Source of the DNA: LMUY01 sp965199555
GTDB lineage: Bacteria > Pseudomonadota > Alphaproteobacteria > Acetobacterales > Acetobacteraceae
DNA length: 64,000 bases
Direction of reading: 5' to 3'
Assembly (NCBI GenBank): GCA_965199555.1
Contig: CBDASJ010000009.1
Location: 62,001 to 126,000 of the forward strand
Below the pieces are notes generated by a model. That model saw only the letters and a list, made by a program, of their open reading frames with translations. It was not told the origin of the DNA and did no database searches. The position numbers were made by a program, and so were the translations under genes. Every line of letters begins with the position of its first letter. Positions within the stretch are counted from its first letter, which is position 1. Shown here piece by piece: positions 34,569 through 43,480 of this stretch.

Positions 34569-36605
34569 CTACGGTTCCACCAGGTCACGGCTGCGGAGCA
34601 GCGCGGTTGTGCTGGGCGGCCGGCCGCGGAAGGCGGCATAGAGCTGCATCGGGTCGCGCGTGTCGCCGGCGCTGAGCAGGCCGCGCAGCCGGGCGGCTGT
34701 CGCCGGGTCGAACGGGCTCCCTGCCTCGGTGAACGCGTCGAAGCCGTCCGCGTCCAGCACCTCGGCCCACAGGTAGGAGTAGTAGCCCGCCGCATAGCCG
34801 CCCCCGGCAAACAGGTGCTGGAAATGCGCCGGGCGATGCCGCGGCCCGATCTCGGCCGGCATGCCGATCCGCGCCAGCGTCTCCGCCTCGAACCGGTCGA
34901 TGTCGAGCGTGTCCGGGGCCGGATGGCCGTGCAGCGCCATGTCGAGCAGGGCGGAGGAGGTGTACTCCACCGTGCCGAACCCCTGGTTGAAGCGCTGCGC
35001 CGCCAGCAGCCGGTCGATCAGCGCGTCCGGGATCGGCGCCCCGGTTTCGTGGTGCAGGGCGTAGCGGCGCAGCGTTTCCGGCAACTCGATCCAGTGCTCA
35101 TAGATCTGCGACGGCAGCTCCACGAAGTCGCGCCGCACGGAGGTGCCGGATTGGGCGGGGTAGCGCACCTTGCTGAGCAAGCCGTGCAGCGCGTGGCCGA
35201 ACTCGTGGAACAAGGTGGCGGCGTCGTCGAAGCTCAGCAGCGTCGGCGACGCCTTGGCGAAGTTGTTGTTGTTGACGATGATGGGGGACACGGCGCCGTC
35301 CAGCGCTTCCTGGTCGCGATAGCTGCTCATCCACGCGCCGGAGCGCTTGTCGGCCCGGGCGAACGGGTCGGCGAGGAACACGCCGACATGGCCGGCCGCG
35401 TCGCCCACCTCGAACGCCTGCACGTCGGGATGGTAGGTCGGCATGTCCGGCCGCGGCGTGAAGGTGAGGCCGAACAAGCGCGTGGCGGTGTCGAAGGCGG
35501 CGCGCTGGATGTTGTCCAGCACGAAGAACGGCTTCAGCTCCGTTTCGTCCAGCGCGTAATCGGCCCGGCGCACCTTCTCGGCATAGAATCGCCAGTCCCA
35601 CGGGGCCAGCGCACCGTTGAACCCTTCCGCCTGCGCCATCGCGAGCAGCCGGTCCCGCTCGGTGCGGGCCTTGCGCTTGGCGGGCTCCCACACCTCCGCC
35701 AGCAGGCCTTGGACGGCATCGGGCGTGCCGGCCATGGTGTCGGCCAGGCGGAATTCGGCGAAGCTGGCATAGCCCAGCAGCCTGGCCCGCTCGGCGCGCA
35801 GGGCCAGGATTTCCGGGATGAGCACCCGGTTGTCGTGCTCGCCGGGGTGCCTGCCGCGGGCGATCCATGCCTCGAACGCCACCTGACGCAGGTCGCGCCG
35901 GGCGGAAAAGGTCAGGAACGGCTCGATCAGGGAACGGGACAGCGTGACCGCGAAGCCCGGCAGCCCGCGCTCCGCCGCTGCCTGGGCGGCGCCGGCGCGC
36001 ACGAAGTCCGGCAGCCCGTCCAGGTCGGGTTCGGCCAAGGGCAGGTGCCAGGTCTTCTCGTCATGCAGCACGTTCTGGCCGAAGGCGGTGTGCAGCACGG
36101 CCAGGCGTTCGGAAATCGCCGCCATGCGCGCCTTGGCCGCCGGCTCCAGCGCCGCACCGCTGCGCACGAAGCCGAGATGGGTGCGGTCCAGCAGCCGTGC
36201 CTGGTCCTCCGCCAGGTCCAGGGTGTCGCGCCGGGCGTGCAGCGCGGCCACGCGGGCGAACACCGCCGGGTCGAGCGACACCTGCGTGCCATGCTGGGCC
36301 AGCCGGGGCGACATTTCCCGGTCAAGCGCCTCCAGCGCCGGGCCGCCCTGGCTCACCACCAAATTGGCGAACACGTTGCCCACCTGGTCCAGCGCCCGGC
36401 CGCTGCGTTGCAGCGCCTCGATCGTGTTGGTGAAGCTGGGCGGCGCGGGATCGGCCCCGATGGCGGAGATTTCCGCCAGGTGGGCCGCCATGGCGGCGTC
36501 AAAGGCGGGCACGAAGTGCTCCGGCCGGATCAGGTCGAAGGGCGGCACGCCGCACGGCGTCGTCCAGGGGGCGAGCAGGGGGTTGGTGGCGGCGGCGGGC
36601 GGCAT
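34569..36605 (-). CDS. M3 family metallopeptidase (oligopeptidase A / dipeptidyl carboxypeptidase)
   Basis: 678 residues, typical of Dcp/PrlC. The zinc site HEFGH is at residues 467-471 in the longer consensus ATLFHEFGHALHGLLS, and downstream FVELPSQIYEHW gives the third zinc ligand. No signal peptide, so a cytoplasmic enzyme that degrades short peptides. The ATG at 36605 overlaps the stop of the MqsA-like gene; GTG at 36608 is also possible. It may be transcribed with the toxin-antitoxin pair by read-through. Confidence 0.93.
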   Translation of the reverse strand: MPPAAATNPLLAPWTTPCGVPPFDLIRPEHFVPAFDAAMAAHLAEISAIGADPAPPSFTNTIEALQRSGRALDQVGNVFANLVVSQGGPALEALDREMSPRLAQHGTQVSLDPAVFARVAALHARRDTLDLAEDQARLLDRTHLGFVRSGAALEPAAKARMAAISERLAVLHTAFGQNVLHDEKTWHLPLAEPDLDGLPDFVRAGAAQAAAERGLPGFAVTLSRSLIEPFLTFSARRDLRQVAFEAWIARGRHPGEHDNRVLIPEILALRAERARLLGYASFAEFRLADTMAGTPDAVQGLLAEVWEPAKRKARTERDRLLAMAQAEGFNGALAPWDWRFYAEKVRRADYALDETELKPFFVLDNIQRAAFDTATRLFGLTFTPRPDMPTYHPDVQAFEVGDAAGHVGVFLADPFARADKRSGAWMSSYRDQEALDGAVSPIIVNNNNFAKASPTLLSFDDAATLFHEFGHALHGLLSKVRYPAQSGTSVRRDFVELPSQIYEHWIELPETLRRYALHHETGAPIPDALIDRLLAAQRFNQGFGTVEYTSSALLDMALHGHPAPDTLDIDRFEAETLARIGMPAEIGPRHRPAHFQHLFAGGGYAAGYYSYLWAEVLDADGFDAFTEAGSPFDPATAARLRGLLSAGDTRDPMQLYAAFRGRPPSTTALLRSRDLVEP

Positions 36606-37051
36606 CACGAAGCAGCTTCCGGCTGCACTGCCGCTGGCACTGCGCGGGCCTGGCCTGGTCGCAACACGTCGATCGCGCCGGGATCGCGATCCAGCAGCCG
36701 CAGGGCGCTGCTGATCGCCCGGCTGGGCAGCAAGTCGCCGGTTTCGTATTTCTGGAACGCCCGTGGGCCGCCCCCGATCAGGTCGCCGGCCGCCGCCTGC
36801 GTGAGATGGAGCCGCTTGCGGATGCGCTTGATCTCCGCTGGGTCAAGCAATCCCTCCGCACGCGCCTTGAGGCGGTTGAGCGCGCGGTCGGACACCTTCA
36901 TGTCTTCGGCGGTGTGGATGCTTTCCCGGGAATGGTTGGCATACCACCCAGGCATGTCCACGGTGAGGCTGATGTCCTTGTAGGCCACGTTCATGGGCCG
37001 CACGTCGCGATGCATCGGTGCCCCCGTTTCGGGACAGACTGGGCTAGTCAT
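36605..37051 (-). CDS. mqsA: MqsA-family antitoxin with degenerate zinc site
   Basis: 148 residues. The C-terminal HTH is clearly MqsA: IKRIRKRLHLTQAAAGDLIGG followed by RAFQKYETGDLLPS. The N-terminal zinc domain normally has two CxxC pairs; here the first reads CPET (one Cys lost) and the second, after PGWY, reads ANHS (both lost). Three of four metal ligands are thus missing. It is encoded right after the toxin with an 8-base overlap (37044-37051), as in mqsRA. It should neutralise the toxin and autorepress the pair. Confidence 0.9.
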   Translation of the reverse strand: MTSPVCPETGAPMHRDVRPMNVAYKDISLTVDMPGWYANHSRESIHTAEDMKVSDRALNRLKARAEGLLDPAEIKRIRKRLHLTQAAAGDLIGGGPRAFQKYETGDLLPSRAISSALRLLDRDPGAIDVLRPGQARAVPAAVQPEAAS

Positions 37052-37355
37052 CGCCTTTCTCCTTGAACGACAGCAGCACGAATTCAGTCACGGCATCGGC
37101 CGTGAACTTGACGTAGAGCGTGCCTGCAATGGATGGCACATGGTAGACGTCTTGCCAGACCCGGTGATCCCCGTAGGCGGTCATGTATTTGTAGAACTGC
37201 GCCGGCTTCATGGTCTGTATTGTCGCCACGATGTCGGCTCGACCAAAGCCCAGCGCCGCTGCACTACGCAGCGCCGTGCCCGTCACGTTCAAAGCGGTCG
37301 CGGCGGAGACCTTGAACGCATGCAAGTCGTACGCCGGCTTACGCTTCTCCGTCAT
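37044..37355 (-). CDS. mqsR: MqsR-type mRNA interferase toxin
   Basis: 103 residues of the RelE-fold MqsR family, ribonucleases that cut mRNA at GCU/GCA sites. The matching core is FYKYMTAYGDHRVWQDVYHV followed by TLYVKFT and VLLSFKEK; the catalytic Lys, Tyr and Arg region appears intact. The toxin precedes the antitoxin, the opposite of most TA pairs but normal for mqsRA. No Shine-Dalgarno sequence precedes the ATG, and the predicted transcript starts at or next to it (see the promoter entry). Confidence 0.92.
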   Translation of the reverse strand: MTEKRKPAYDLHAFKVSAATALNVTGTALRSAAALGFGRADIVATIQTMKPAQFYKYMTAYGDHRVWQDVYHVPSIAGTLYVKFTADAVTEFVLLSFKEKGDD

Positions 37356-37356
37356 A

Positions 37357-37388
37357 CACCATTATGGTGCAAATCGGCAGCGGATCAA
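37357..37388 (-). promoter_or_regulatory. mqsRA promoter and overlapping palindromic operator
   Basis: On the minus strand, TTGATC (37383-37388) and CATAAT (37361-37366) are spaced by 16 bases. The perfect palindrome CACCAT-T-ATGGTG (37357-37369) covers the -10 box and ends one base before the mqsR start codon. This fits autorepression by an MqsA-type protein, whose E. coli homologue binds a palindrome in its own promoter. The -10 is only 5 bases from the ATG. Confidence 0.55.
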
Positions 37389-37435
37389 GTACGACATAGG
37401 GTTATGGCAACGGCGAACGAGCGGTGTCCAACACG

Positions 37436-38458
37436 CTACGCAGCCATCAGCTCCAGCAGGTTGTCGTCGGTCATTGGCCGCTGTCCCTCCTCAATCTCGT
37501 GGATCATCGCCGCCAGCCGGCGGCATTTTGGGCAGGCCACCCGGTGGGCGGCGCCATACTCCACCACCGGCAGCACCTGCACGTCCACCTCGGTGCGACG
37601 CTTGCGGACGGCCAGGTCGCGCCAAATGCCGGAATGCGTCTTCGCGTTCGGGCGGTTGAACGCCACCATCGCCGCCACCGACACGCGGGCCTGCTCCGCC
37701 GTGGCGCCGGGTGCGAAGGCGGCGGGGTCGAACCCGTTAAAGCCGCGCTGCCCGACCCCGATGGCGACCGCCACCGCGCCCACCTCCCCGGCCAGTTCGC
37801 GCCACAGCGGCAGCAGCTCCGGCCGGGCCAGGCAATCGGCGATGCCGAGTTGGCCGAGCGCCTGGGCGAACAACAGCACCGCATAACCGAGCTTGCCCCA
37901 CAGATACGACTGCACGTCGTCCGTGATGATGGCGTCCGGCTCGAACCCCGCCTGGATCGTCGCATGCAACGCGGCCAGCCGGTCCGTCACGCGGCCGTCC
38001 AGCTCCCCCAGCACGACGGCGCCGCGGCCGCCCCACAGAATGTCGCCCGGCCCCATCCAGTCGGCGCTGTAGTTGATGAACGCGCCGATCACGCGATCCC
38101 GTCCGACCACCCCGGCGATGATGTCCTCGCACAGCCCGTTTTGCAGCGACAACACGAAGCCGCTGGGCGCCAGATGCGGCAACAGCGCCCGGCTGGCACC
38201 TTCGGTATGCTGCGCCTTCACGCACAGGTAGATGCGGTCCCACGAGCCGGACAGTTCCGCCGGGGTGAACGCGGGCGCGATGATTCGGGCGTCCACGCCG
38301 GGGCCGGCCAGGTGCAGGCCACAACCTGGATCGCGAATGGCGGCGACGTGGTCGGGCGCGATGTCCACGAAGGTGACGTCGTGCCCGGCCTGCACCAGGA
38401 ACACGCCGATCGTGCCGCCGATGGCGCCGGCGCCCCAGATCAGGATTCGGTCAGCCAT
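37436..38458 (-). CDS. Ketopantoate reductase family protein (ApbA/PanE)
   Basis: 340 residues. The N-terminal NADP-binding motif is GAGAIGGTIG. FINYSADWMGPGDI and the catalytic-Lys-type segment LWGKLGYAVLLFAQ follow the ApbA/PanE pattern. The C-terminus carries an additional piece with CPKC that is not standard. True PanE makes pantoate for CoA synthesis, but several paralogues reduce other 2-oxo acids, so I leave the gene symbol open. It is divergent from nadE. Confidence 0.83.
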   Translation of the reverse strand: MADRILIWGAGAIGGTIGVFLVQAGHDVTFVDIAPDHVAAIRDPGCGLHLAGPGVDARIIAPAFTPAELSGSWDRIYLCVKAQHTEGASRALLPHLAPSGFVLSLQNGLCEDIIAGVVGRDRVIGAFINYSADWMGPGDILWGGRGAVVLGELDGRVTDRLAALHATIQAGFEPDAIITDDVQSYLWGKLGYAVLLFAQALGQLGIADCLARPELLPLWRELAGEVGAVAVAIGVGQRGFNGFDPAAFAPGATAEQARVSVAAMVAFNRPNAKTHSGIWRDLAVRKRRTEVDVQVLPVVEYGAAHRVACPKCRRLAAMIHEIEEGQRPMTDDNLLELMAA

Positions 38459-38595
38459 GCGTGCGCCTCCTTCAATGGCCCTTGATCATGGCGCGGACGG
38501 TCGTGCCGCGCCACGTTCCAACTGGGGATGGCCAGCACCGGGCTACGGTGGGAAGATCGCCACGCTGCCAACCCGAGCCCGAGGCAGGAGCCACC

Positions 38596-40647
38596 ATGGA
38601 CCTGACAGGATCGTTCCGCTCGCTTTACCGGCACGGCTTCGCCCGCCTGGCGTCCTGCACGACGCGGGTCGCCCTGGCGGACCCGGCGGCGAACGCCGAA
38701 GCGGTCCTGCGCATGGCCCGGCGCTGCCATGACGACGCCGTGGCGCTGGCCGTGTTCCCCGAGCTCGGCCTGTCCGGCTACACCATCGGCGACCTGCTGC
38801 AACAGGACGTGCTGCTGGATGCGGCGGAGCAGGCCGTGGCGCGCGTGGTCGGCGGGTCGGCGGGGTTGCTGCCGCTCTTGCTGGTGGGGGCGCCGGTGCG
38901 CCACGCCGGCCGGCTTTACAACGCCGCCTTCGCGATCCATCGCGGCCGGCTGCTGGGCGTGGTGCCGAAAACCTACCTTCCCAATTACCGCGAGTTCTAC
39001 GAACGCCGGCACTTCGTGTCCGGCCAAGGGATCACCGGGCAGCAGGTGAGCGTGGCCGGCCTCAGCGCCCCGTTCGGCACCGACCTGCTGTTTGCTGCCG
39101 AGGACCTGCCCGACCTCGTCGTGCACGCCGAGATCTGTGAGGATTTCTGGGTGCCCGTGCCGCCCAGCTCCGCCGCCGCGCTGGCGGGCGCCACCGTGCT
39201 GGCCAATCTGTCCGCCAGCAACATCACCATCGGCAAGGCCGACACGCGGCGGATGCTGTGCCAGTCGCAATCGGCCCGCTGCCTCGCCGCCTATCTGTAC
39301 GCCGCGGCGGGCGCCGGCGAGTCGACCACGGACCTGGCCTGGGACGGCCAGGCCGGCATCTACGAGAACGGCGCCACCCTGGCGGAAACCGAGCGCTTTC
39401 CAGAGGAAGACGGCTGCGCGGTGGCCGATGTCGACCTGGACATGCTGCGGCAGGAACGCATGCGCACCGGCACGTTCGACGACAACGGCCGCGCTCACCC
39501 GGCCACCCAATGGCGGCGCGTGGCCTTCCGGCTGGACCCGCCCGCCGACGACATCGGACTGCGCCGCCCGCTGGAACGGTTCCCGTTCGTGCCGTCCGAG
39601 CCGCTGCGGCTGCAGCAGGATTGCTTTGAAGCCTACAACATCCAGGTGTCCGGCCTCATGCAGCGGCTGCGCTCCGCCGGGATCAAGCGCGTGGTGATCG
39701 GCGTGTCCGGCGGGCTGGATTCGACCCAGGCGCTGATCGTCGCCGCCCGCGCGTTCGACCGGCTGGAGCGGCCACGCACCGACATCCTCGCCTACACCAT
39801 GCCGGGCTTCGGCACGGGCGACGCGACCAAGGCGAATGCGTGGCGGCTGATGCGGGCACTCGGTGTGTCCCAGGCCGAACTCGACATCCGCCCGGCGGCG
39901 CGGCAGATGCTGGCGGACATGCAGCACCCGTTCGCGCGCGGGGAGCCGGCCTATGACGTGACGTTCGAGAACGTGCAGGCCGGGTTGCGCACCGACTATC
40001 TGTTCCGCCTGGCCAACCAGCATGACGGCATCGTCATCGGCACCGGGGATCTGTCGGAGCTGGCGCTGGGCTGGTGCACGTACGGCGTAGGCGATCAGAT
40101 GTCGCATTACAACGTCAACGCCGGCATGCCCAAGACGATGATCCAGCACCTGATCCGCTGGATCGTCAGCTCCGACCAGTTCGCGCCCGACGTGGCGGAC
40201 ACGCTGCTGGCCATCCTGGGGACGGAGATTTCGCCCGAGCTGGTGCCGGCGGAGGACGGCAAGGCGCTGCAAAGCACCGAGGCGACCATCGGGCCATACG
40301 CTTTGCAGGATTTCACCCTGTTCCACGTGCTGCGCTATGGGTTCCGCCCGTCCAAGATCGCGTTCCTGGCGCTGCATGCCTGGGGCGACACCGCGGCGGG
40401 CGCGTGGCCGCCGGGCTTTCCGGACGCGCAGCGCGTCGCCTATGACCTGCCGGAAATCCGCCGCTGGCTCGGCGTGTTCCTGCACCGCTTCTTCGGCTTC
40501 AGCCAGTTCAAGCGCTCGGCCATGCCGAACGGCCCGAAGATTTCCGCCGGCGGCGGCCTGTCCCCGCGCGGCGACTGGCGCGCCCCGTCAGACGGCAATG
40601 CGCGGGTGTGGCTGGAAGAGCTGGAACGGACCGTGCCGGAGGCGTGA
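38596..40647 (+). CDS. nadE: Glutamine-dependent NAD+ synthase
   Basis: 683 residues, the two-domain eukaryote/mycobacterium-like form. The N-terminal nitrilase-type glutaminase shows its triad Glu56 (FPELGLSG), Lys125 (PKTYLPNYREFYE) and Cys181 (EICEDFW). The C-terminal synthetase has the PP-loop SGGLDS at 371-376 and GTGDLSELALGW. It amidates nicotinate adenine dinucleotide with ATP. The ATG at 38596 follows GGCAGGAG. Essential NAD biosynthesis; apparently transcribed alone. Confidence 0.96.
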   Translation: MDLTGSFRSLYRHGFARLASCTTRVALADPAANAEAVLRMARRCHDDAVALAVFPELGLSGYTIGDLLQQDVLLDAAEQAVARVVGGSAGLLPLLLVGAPVRHAGRLYNAAFAIHRGRLLGVVPKTYLPNYREFYERRHFVSGQGITGQQVSVAGLSAPFGTDLLFAAEDLPDLVVHAEICEDFWVPVPPSSAAALAGATVLANLSASNITIGKADTRRMLCQSQSARCLAAYLYAAAGAGESTTDLAWDGQAGIYENGATLAETERFPEEDGCAVADVDLDMLRQERMRTGTFDDNGRAHPATQWRRVAFRLDPPADDIGLRRPLERFPFVPSEPLRLQQDCFEAYNIQVSGLMQRLRSAGIKRVVIGVSGGLDSTQALIVAARAFDRLERPRTDILAYTMPGFGTGDATKANAWRLMRALGVSQAELDIRPAARQMLADMQHPFARGEPAYDVTFENVQAGLRTDYLFRLANQHDGIVIGTGDLSELALGWCTYGVGDQMSHYNVNAGMPKTMIQHLIRWIVSSDQFAPDVADTLLAILGTEISPELVPAEDGKALQSTEATIGPYALQDFTLFHVLRYGFRPSKIAFLALHAWGDTAAGAWPPGFPDAQRVAYDLPEIRRWLGVFLHRFFGFSQFKRSAMPNGPKISAGGGLSPRGDWRAPSDGNARVWLEELERTVPEA

Positions 40648-40660
40648 CGTAGGGTGCGCC

Positions 40661-40903
40661 TCAAGCAAAGGCGTTGAAGGTGATCAGCGTGTAGGTGTCC
40701 TTCACGCCGGGAATGGTTTGGATACGTTCGGTGACGAACAACCCGGTGTCTTGCGTTGGCTCAAGGTAGAACTTGCCGAGCAGATCGTACTGGCCAGACG
40801 TCGAGTAGATTTCCGAGCATTCCGGCACGCCGTCCACGCAGGCGCGGGCCACGCGGTACGCGTGTCCCATCTCGCATTTCACCTGGATGAAAATAGCCCG
40901 CAT
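40661..40903 (-). CDS. Stand-alone Lrp/AsnC ligand-binding (RAM) domain protein
   Basis: 80 residues corresponding to the effector-binding domain of Lrp/AsnC regulators (IFIQVKCEMGHAYRVA, EIYSTSGQYDLLGKFYLE, IQTIPGVKDTYTLITF). The DNA-binding helix-turn-helix is absent. Single-domain RAM proteins bind amino acids or other small ligands and can modify full-length Lrp proteins. It lies convergent to nadE with a 13-base gap. Confidence 0.87.
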   Translation of the reverse strand: MRAIFIQVKCEMGHAYRVARACVDGVPECSEIYSTSGQYDLLGKFYLEPTQDTGLFVTERIQTIPGVKDTYTLITFNAFA

Positions 40904-41039
40904 TCGATCTCTATCCGTTATGGTCCATGCCGGACCTGCGGACGCTACGCCGCCGGTGGACGCGGCGTCCAGGGCCGGGCACCCCGGTGGGCACGTTGAC
41001 CAGGTGGATGAACAATTCTAGTCATCGGGTCCGGCCGGT

Positions 41040-41116
41040 CGGGGCGTGGCGCAGCCTGGTAGCGCGCCTGTTTTGGGTACAGGAGGCCCCCGGTTCGAGT
41101 CCGGGCGCCCCGACCA
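41040..41116 (+). tRNA. tRNA-Pro (anticodon UGG)
   Basis: 77 bases fold as a full cloverleaf: acceptor CGGGGCG pairs with CGCCCCG, the anticodon loop TTTGGGT exposes TGG, the T-loop GGTTCGAGTCC is standard, and CCA is encoded at 41114-41116. No integrase or duplicated 3' end is nearby. Confidence 0.97.
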
Positions 41117-41126
41117 TCCGCTGACC

Positions 41127-42341
41127 TTATGGTTCGTGACCCATCAGATAGTCGTACAGCGCTTTGCCGTGTTCGGAATGGCCGAGCATCTGCTCGTTGT
41201 CCTCATAGATCAGCACGTCGGCGTCGCGCAGGTCACGGGCGCGCTGCGCCGCGTTGAATGGCTGCTCCTCCATGTCGCCGTCGTCCCAAGTGAGGACGAA
41301 ATTGTGCCAATACTCGTATTCCATGACCTGGGGGTGGCAGCGCTGGCGACTGAGCGCCTCACCGATCGCGTGGGCGAAGCTGCCGCCCACCATCGTGACC
41401 TTCAACTTCGCGCAGCCGTCTGTATCGGGTGCCGGCTCCACGTCAACCAACGGCGTGGGGGTTTGCGTCGGCAGCCACAGCAGGTTCATCAGCACGGCCA
41501 GGTCGATGTCCGCGCCGGGAGGCTCCTCGGCGTAGTGCCAGTGGAAGCCCAGCGGTGACAAGGCCGGGTCGTGGCGTAGACGCCCGAGTTCGGCGTAGAC
41601 CGATTGCCCGGCCAGCATGGCGCCGACAGCGTTCCAGTGCGTGCCGTCCTGCGGCCATAGGTGAAAGGGGTAGCGGCCGTGTGCCGCCCATACCACCGCC
41701 GTGGTGTCGACCACGTGGACGCCCGCTGCCTGCAGCAGCGCCACCCATGCGGGCACCCACTCCGCCTTGTCGTGTGCCATGGCCGGGCACGGCATGCTCG
41801 ACGGCAACACGGCGGGGTATTGTCCGACCTTGGACGGCGTCACGACGTAGAGGAAGGTTTGTCCCCGTCGCTCCACCACATCCTGCATGTCCCGCACATG
41901 GGCCGCCCATTCGCGCGCACCGGGCAGGAACTGCGCCAGATTCCGGCCACAATAATCGTCGATGTAAACACGCTCGATCAGGTTGTCGTCGGCGCCGACG
42001 ACAATCCCGGGATTGGCCGATATGCCGAGCACGGAATACTCAAGCTGATTCCTCAGTCGAACCGCAAACTCGAAGATCGGCACGCGCGGCCCGATTTGCC
42101 GCGCATAATCCGCCTGAAACCGGCCGTCCACGAAGCTGCCGATCGTGAGACGTTGTTTTTCCGATTTCACCGTCACGCCGCTGAGCGCGCCGAACAGCGG
42201 ATAACTCCAGAAGCGGATGCCGTTCATGTGCAACACGGTACCGACGACCATGTTGAAGATCAGCATTGCGGCGCAGACGCCCAATACGCTCGCCCCGAGC
42301 AGAGTGGGCAACGCACGTCCGACTGATTGGAGTCGTCCCAA
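41127..42341 (-). CDS. AlgX/AlgJ-like polysaccharide O-acetyltransferase-related protein
   Basis: 404 residues. An N-terminal membrane anchor (about residues 13-37) is followed by an SGNH-like domain: FLYVVTPSKVGQYP, the catalytic Asp-His motif DGTHWNAVGA and a Ser block GGSFAHAIG. AlgX/AlgJ proteins acetylate exopolysaccharides in the periplasm with acetyl groups supplied by an MBOAT membrane protein. No MBOAT gene is present in the window. The start is a TTG at 42341. The gene ends 10 bases from tRNA-Pro on the opposite strand. Confidence 0.8.
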   Translation of the reverse strand: MGRLQSVGRALPTLLGASVLGVCAAMLIFNMVVGTVLHMNGIRFWSYPLFGALSGVTVKSEKQRLTIGSFVDGRFQADYARQIGPRVPIFEFAVRLRNQLEYSVLGISANPGIVVGADDNLIERVYIDDYCGRNLAQFLPGAREWAAHVRDMQDVVERRGQTFLYVVTPSKVGQYPAVLPSSMPCPAMAHDKAEWVPAWVALLQAAGVHVVDTTAVVWAAHGRYPFHLWPQDGTHWNAVGAMLAGQSVYAELGRLRHDPALSPLGFHWHYAEEPPGADIDLAVLMNLLWLPTQTPTPLVDVEPAPDTDGCAKLKVTMVGGSFAHAIGEALSRQRCHPQVMEYEYWHNFVLTWDDGDMEEQPFNAAQRARDLRDADVLIYEDNEQMLGHSEHGKALYDYLMGHEP

Positions 42342-42432
42342 CTACCTAAAACCCGCAGGGTGCCATGTCACCTTACACCCGGGGAGCATGTCGCCGCCAG
42401 GTTCGGCGGGGTGAACATCGATATAACGGCCC

Positions 42433-42457
42433 GCGGGTTGGCACGCTGCCAACCCGC
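42433..42457 (-). terminator. Hairpin downstream of the ferritin-like genes
   Basis: An 11-bp perfect stem GCGGGTTGGCA / TGCCAACCCGC with a CGC loop lies 16 bases past the stop of the ferritin-like gene at 42473. On the minus strand it is followed by a weak AT stretch (GTTATAT). The core CACGCTGCCAACCCG also occurs at about 38560, upstream of nadE, without its second arm. Confidence 0.55.
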
Positions 42458-42472
42458 GCCCGACGAGGCCGC

Positions 42473-43438
42473 CTAGCTGACGACGCCGCTGGTGATGTTG
42501 CCGTTGAAGCCGTTGGGCAGGAAGCCGCCCTTGCCCTGGCCACCGTTGGTGACGATGTTGACCACCTGCGCCGTGGTACGGCGGAAGGCTAGGCCGTTGC
42601 CATCCGTCGGCGCAATGTTGATGAAGCCGTTGCCGGGGATCAGCACGCCGACATCGTCCACCATGTTGGAAGCCTTGCTGCGCAGGTTGGCGATGGCCTG
42701 GGTGTTGAACGGCACCGCACCCCCCATCTGCCCCAGCACGGTCCGGATCAACCCGCCGTGGTAGCCCTCAACCGCCAGGATCGACGCTGCCGCCGCAAGA
42801 TACGTCTTGTTCTGGATCAAAGCCGCGGCGCCGGCATACGCCGTCACGCCGACGTCCTCGAAGATGAACGCGCCCTGGAAGAAGCTGGTCTGGTCGGCGA
42901 ACGGGTTGAACTGCGCGGCGGGGGTGGTCACCCCGGCAGCCACCGCAGCGCCCTGGAAACCGCCTGCCAGGTCGATCAGCGGCCGGGCCACGGCGGCGGA
43001 GCCGAGGGCCGAGCGGAGGAAGCGGACATGCGCCTGCTCGTCGATCGCGATGTTGGCCGCATACTGCGCGTAGAGCTGGGTCGTGAACGGAACGGGTGAG
43101 CCACCGTTCACGCCGCCCAGTGCCCCCGTGCCGGTGATGTCGGCGTTCGACAGCCCGGCGCCGGTAACGGCACGGAGGTAGAACTCCGCTTCGACGTATT
43201 CCAGGTTCAGCGCGAAGTTCAGGATGTCCACGTCGGTCACGGACTGGGCCTTGGCCGAGCCGGTTCCAGCGACGATTGCCGCGCCGACCGGGCCCATCGT
43301 GGCCAGGAAAGCGGCCGCAACCTTGCTCACGCCACCGCGGCGGGTGGTCTCGGTGGCGGCGGTCTCGACCGTCGACTCGTCGACGGATGTTTCAGTCATC
43401 AAGGTCTGTTCCACGGGTATCTCCGTAGCGCCTGGCAC
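42473..43438 (-). CDS. Ferritin-like (desiccation-related, PCC13-62-like) exported protein 1
   Basis: 321 residues. A twin-arginine-like motif TRRGGVSKVAAAFLATMG precedes a hydrophobic signal, ending AKAQS. The ferritin-like helices carry Glu/His pairs: ALNLEYVEAEFYLR, NIAIDEQAHVRFLRSALG, EDVGVTAYAGAA and ILAVEGYHGGLIR. The C-terminal motif GGFLPNGFNGNI is shared with its neighbour. Members are linked to desiccation tolerance in plants and bacteria, though metal chemistry is unproven. It is a tandem paralogue of the next gene. Confidence 0.87.
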   Translation of the reverse strand: MPGATEIPVEQTLMTETSVDESTVETAATETTRRGGVSKVAAAFLATMGPVGAAIVAGTGSAKAQSVTDVDILNFALNLEYVEAEFYLRAVTGAGLSNADITGTGALGGVNGGSPVPFTTQLYAQYAANIAIDEQAHVRFLRSALGSAAVARPLIDLAGGFQGAAVAAGVTTPAAQFNPFADQTSFFQGAFIFEDVGVTAYAGAAALIQNKTYLAAAASILAVEGYHGGLIRTVLGQMGGAVPFNTQAIANLRSKASNMVDDVGVLIPGNGFINIAPTDGNGLAFRRTTAQVVNIVTNGGQGKGGFLPNGFNGNITSGVVS

Positions 43439-43480
43439 GCTTGGTGCCGGCGCCGCTATGTCAGGAAAGGGACGACGCGA

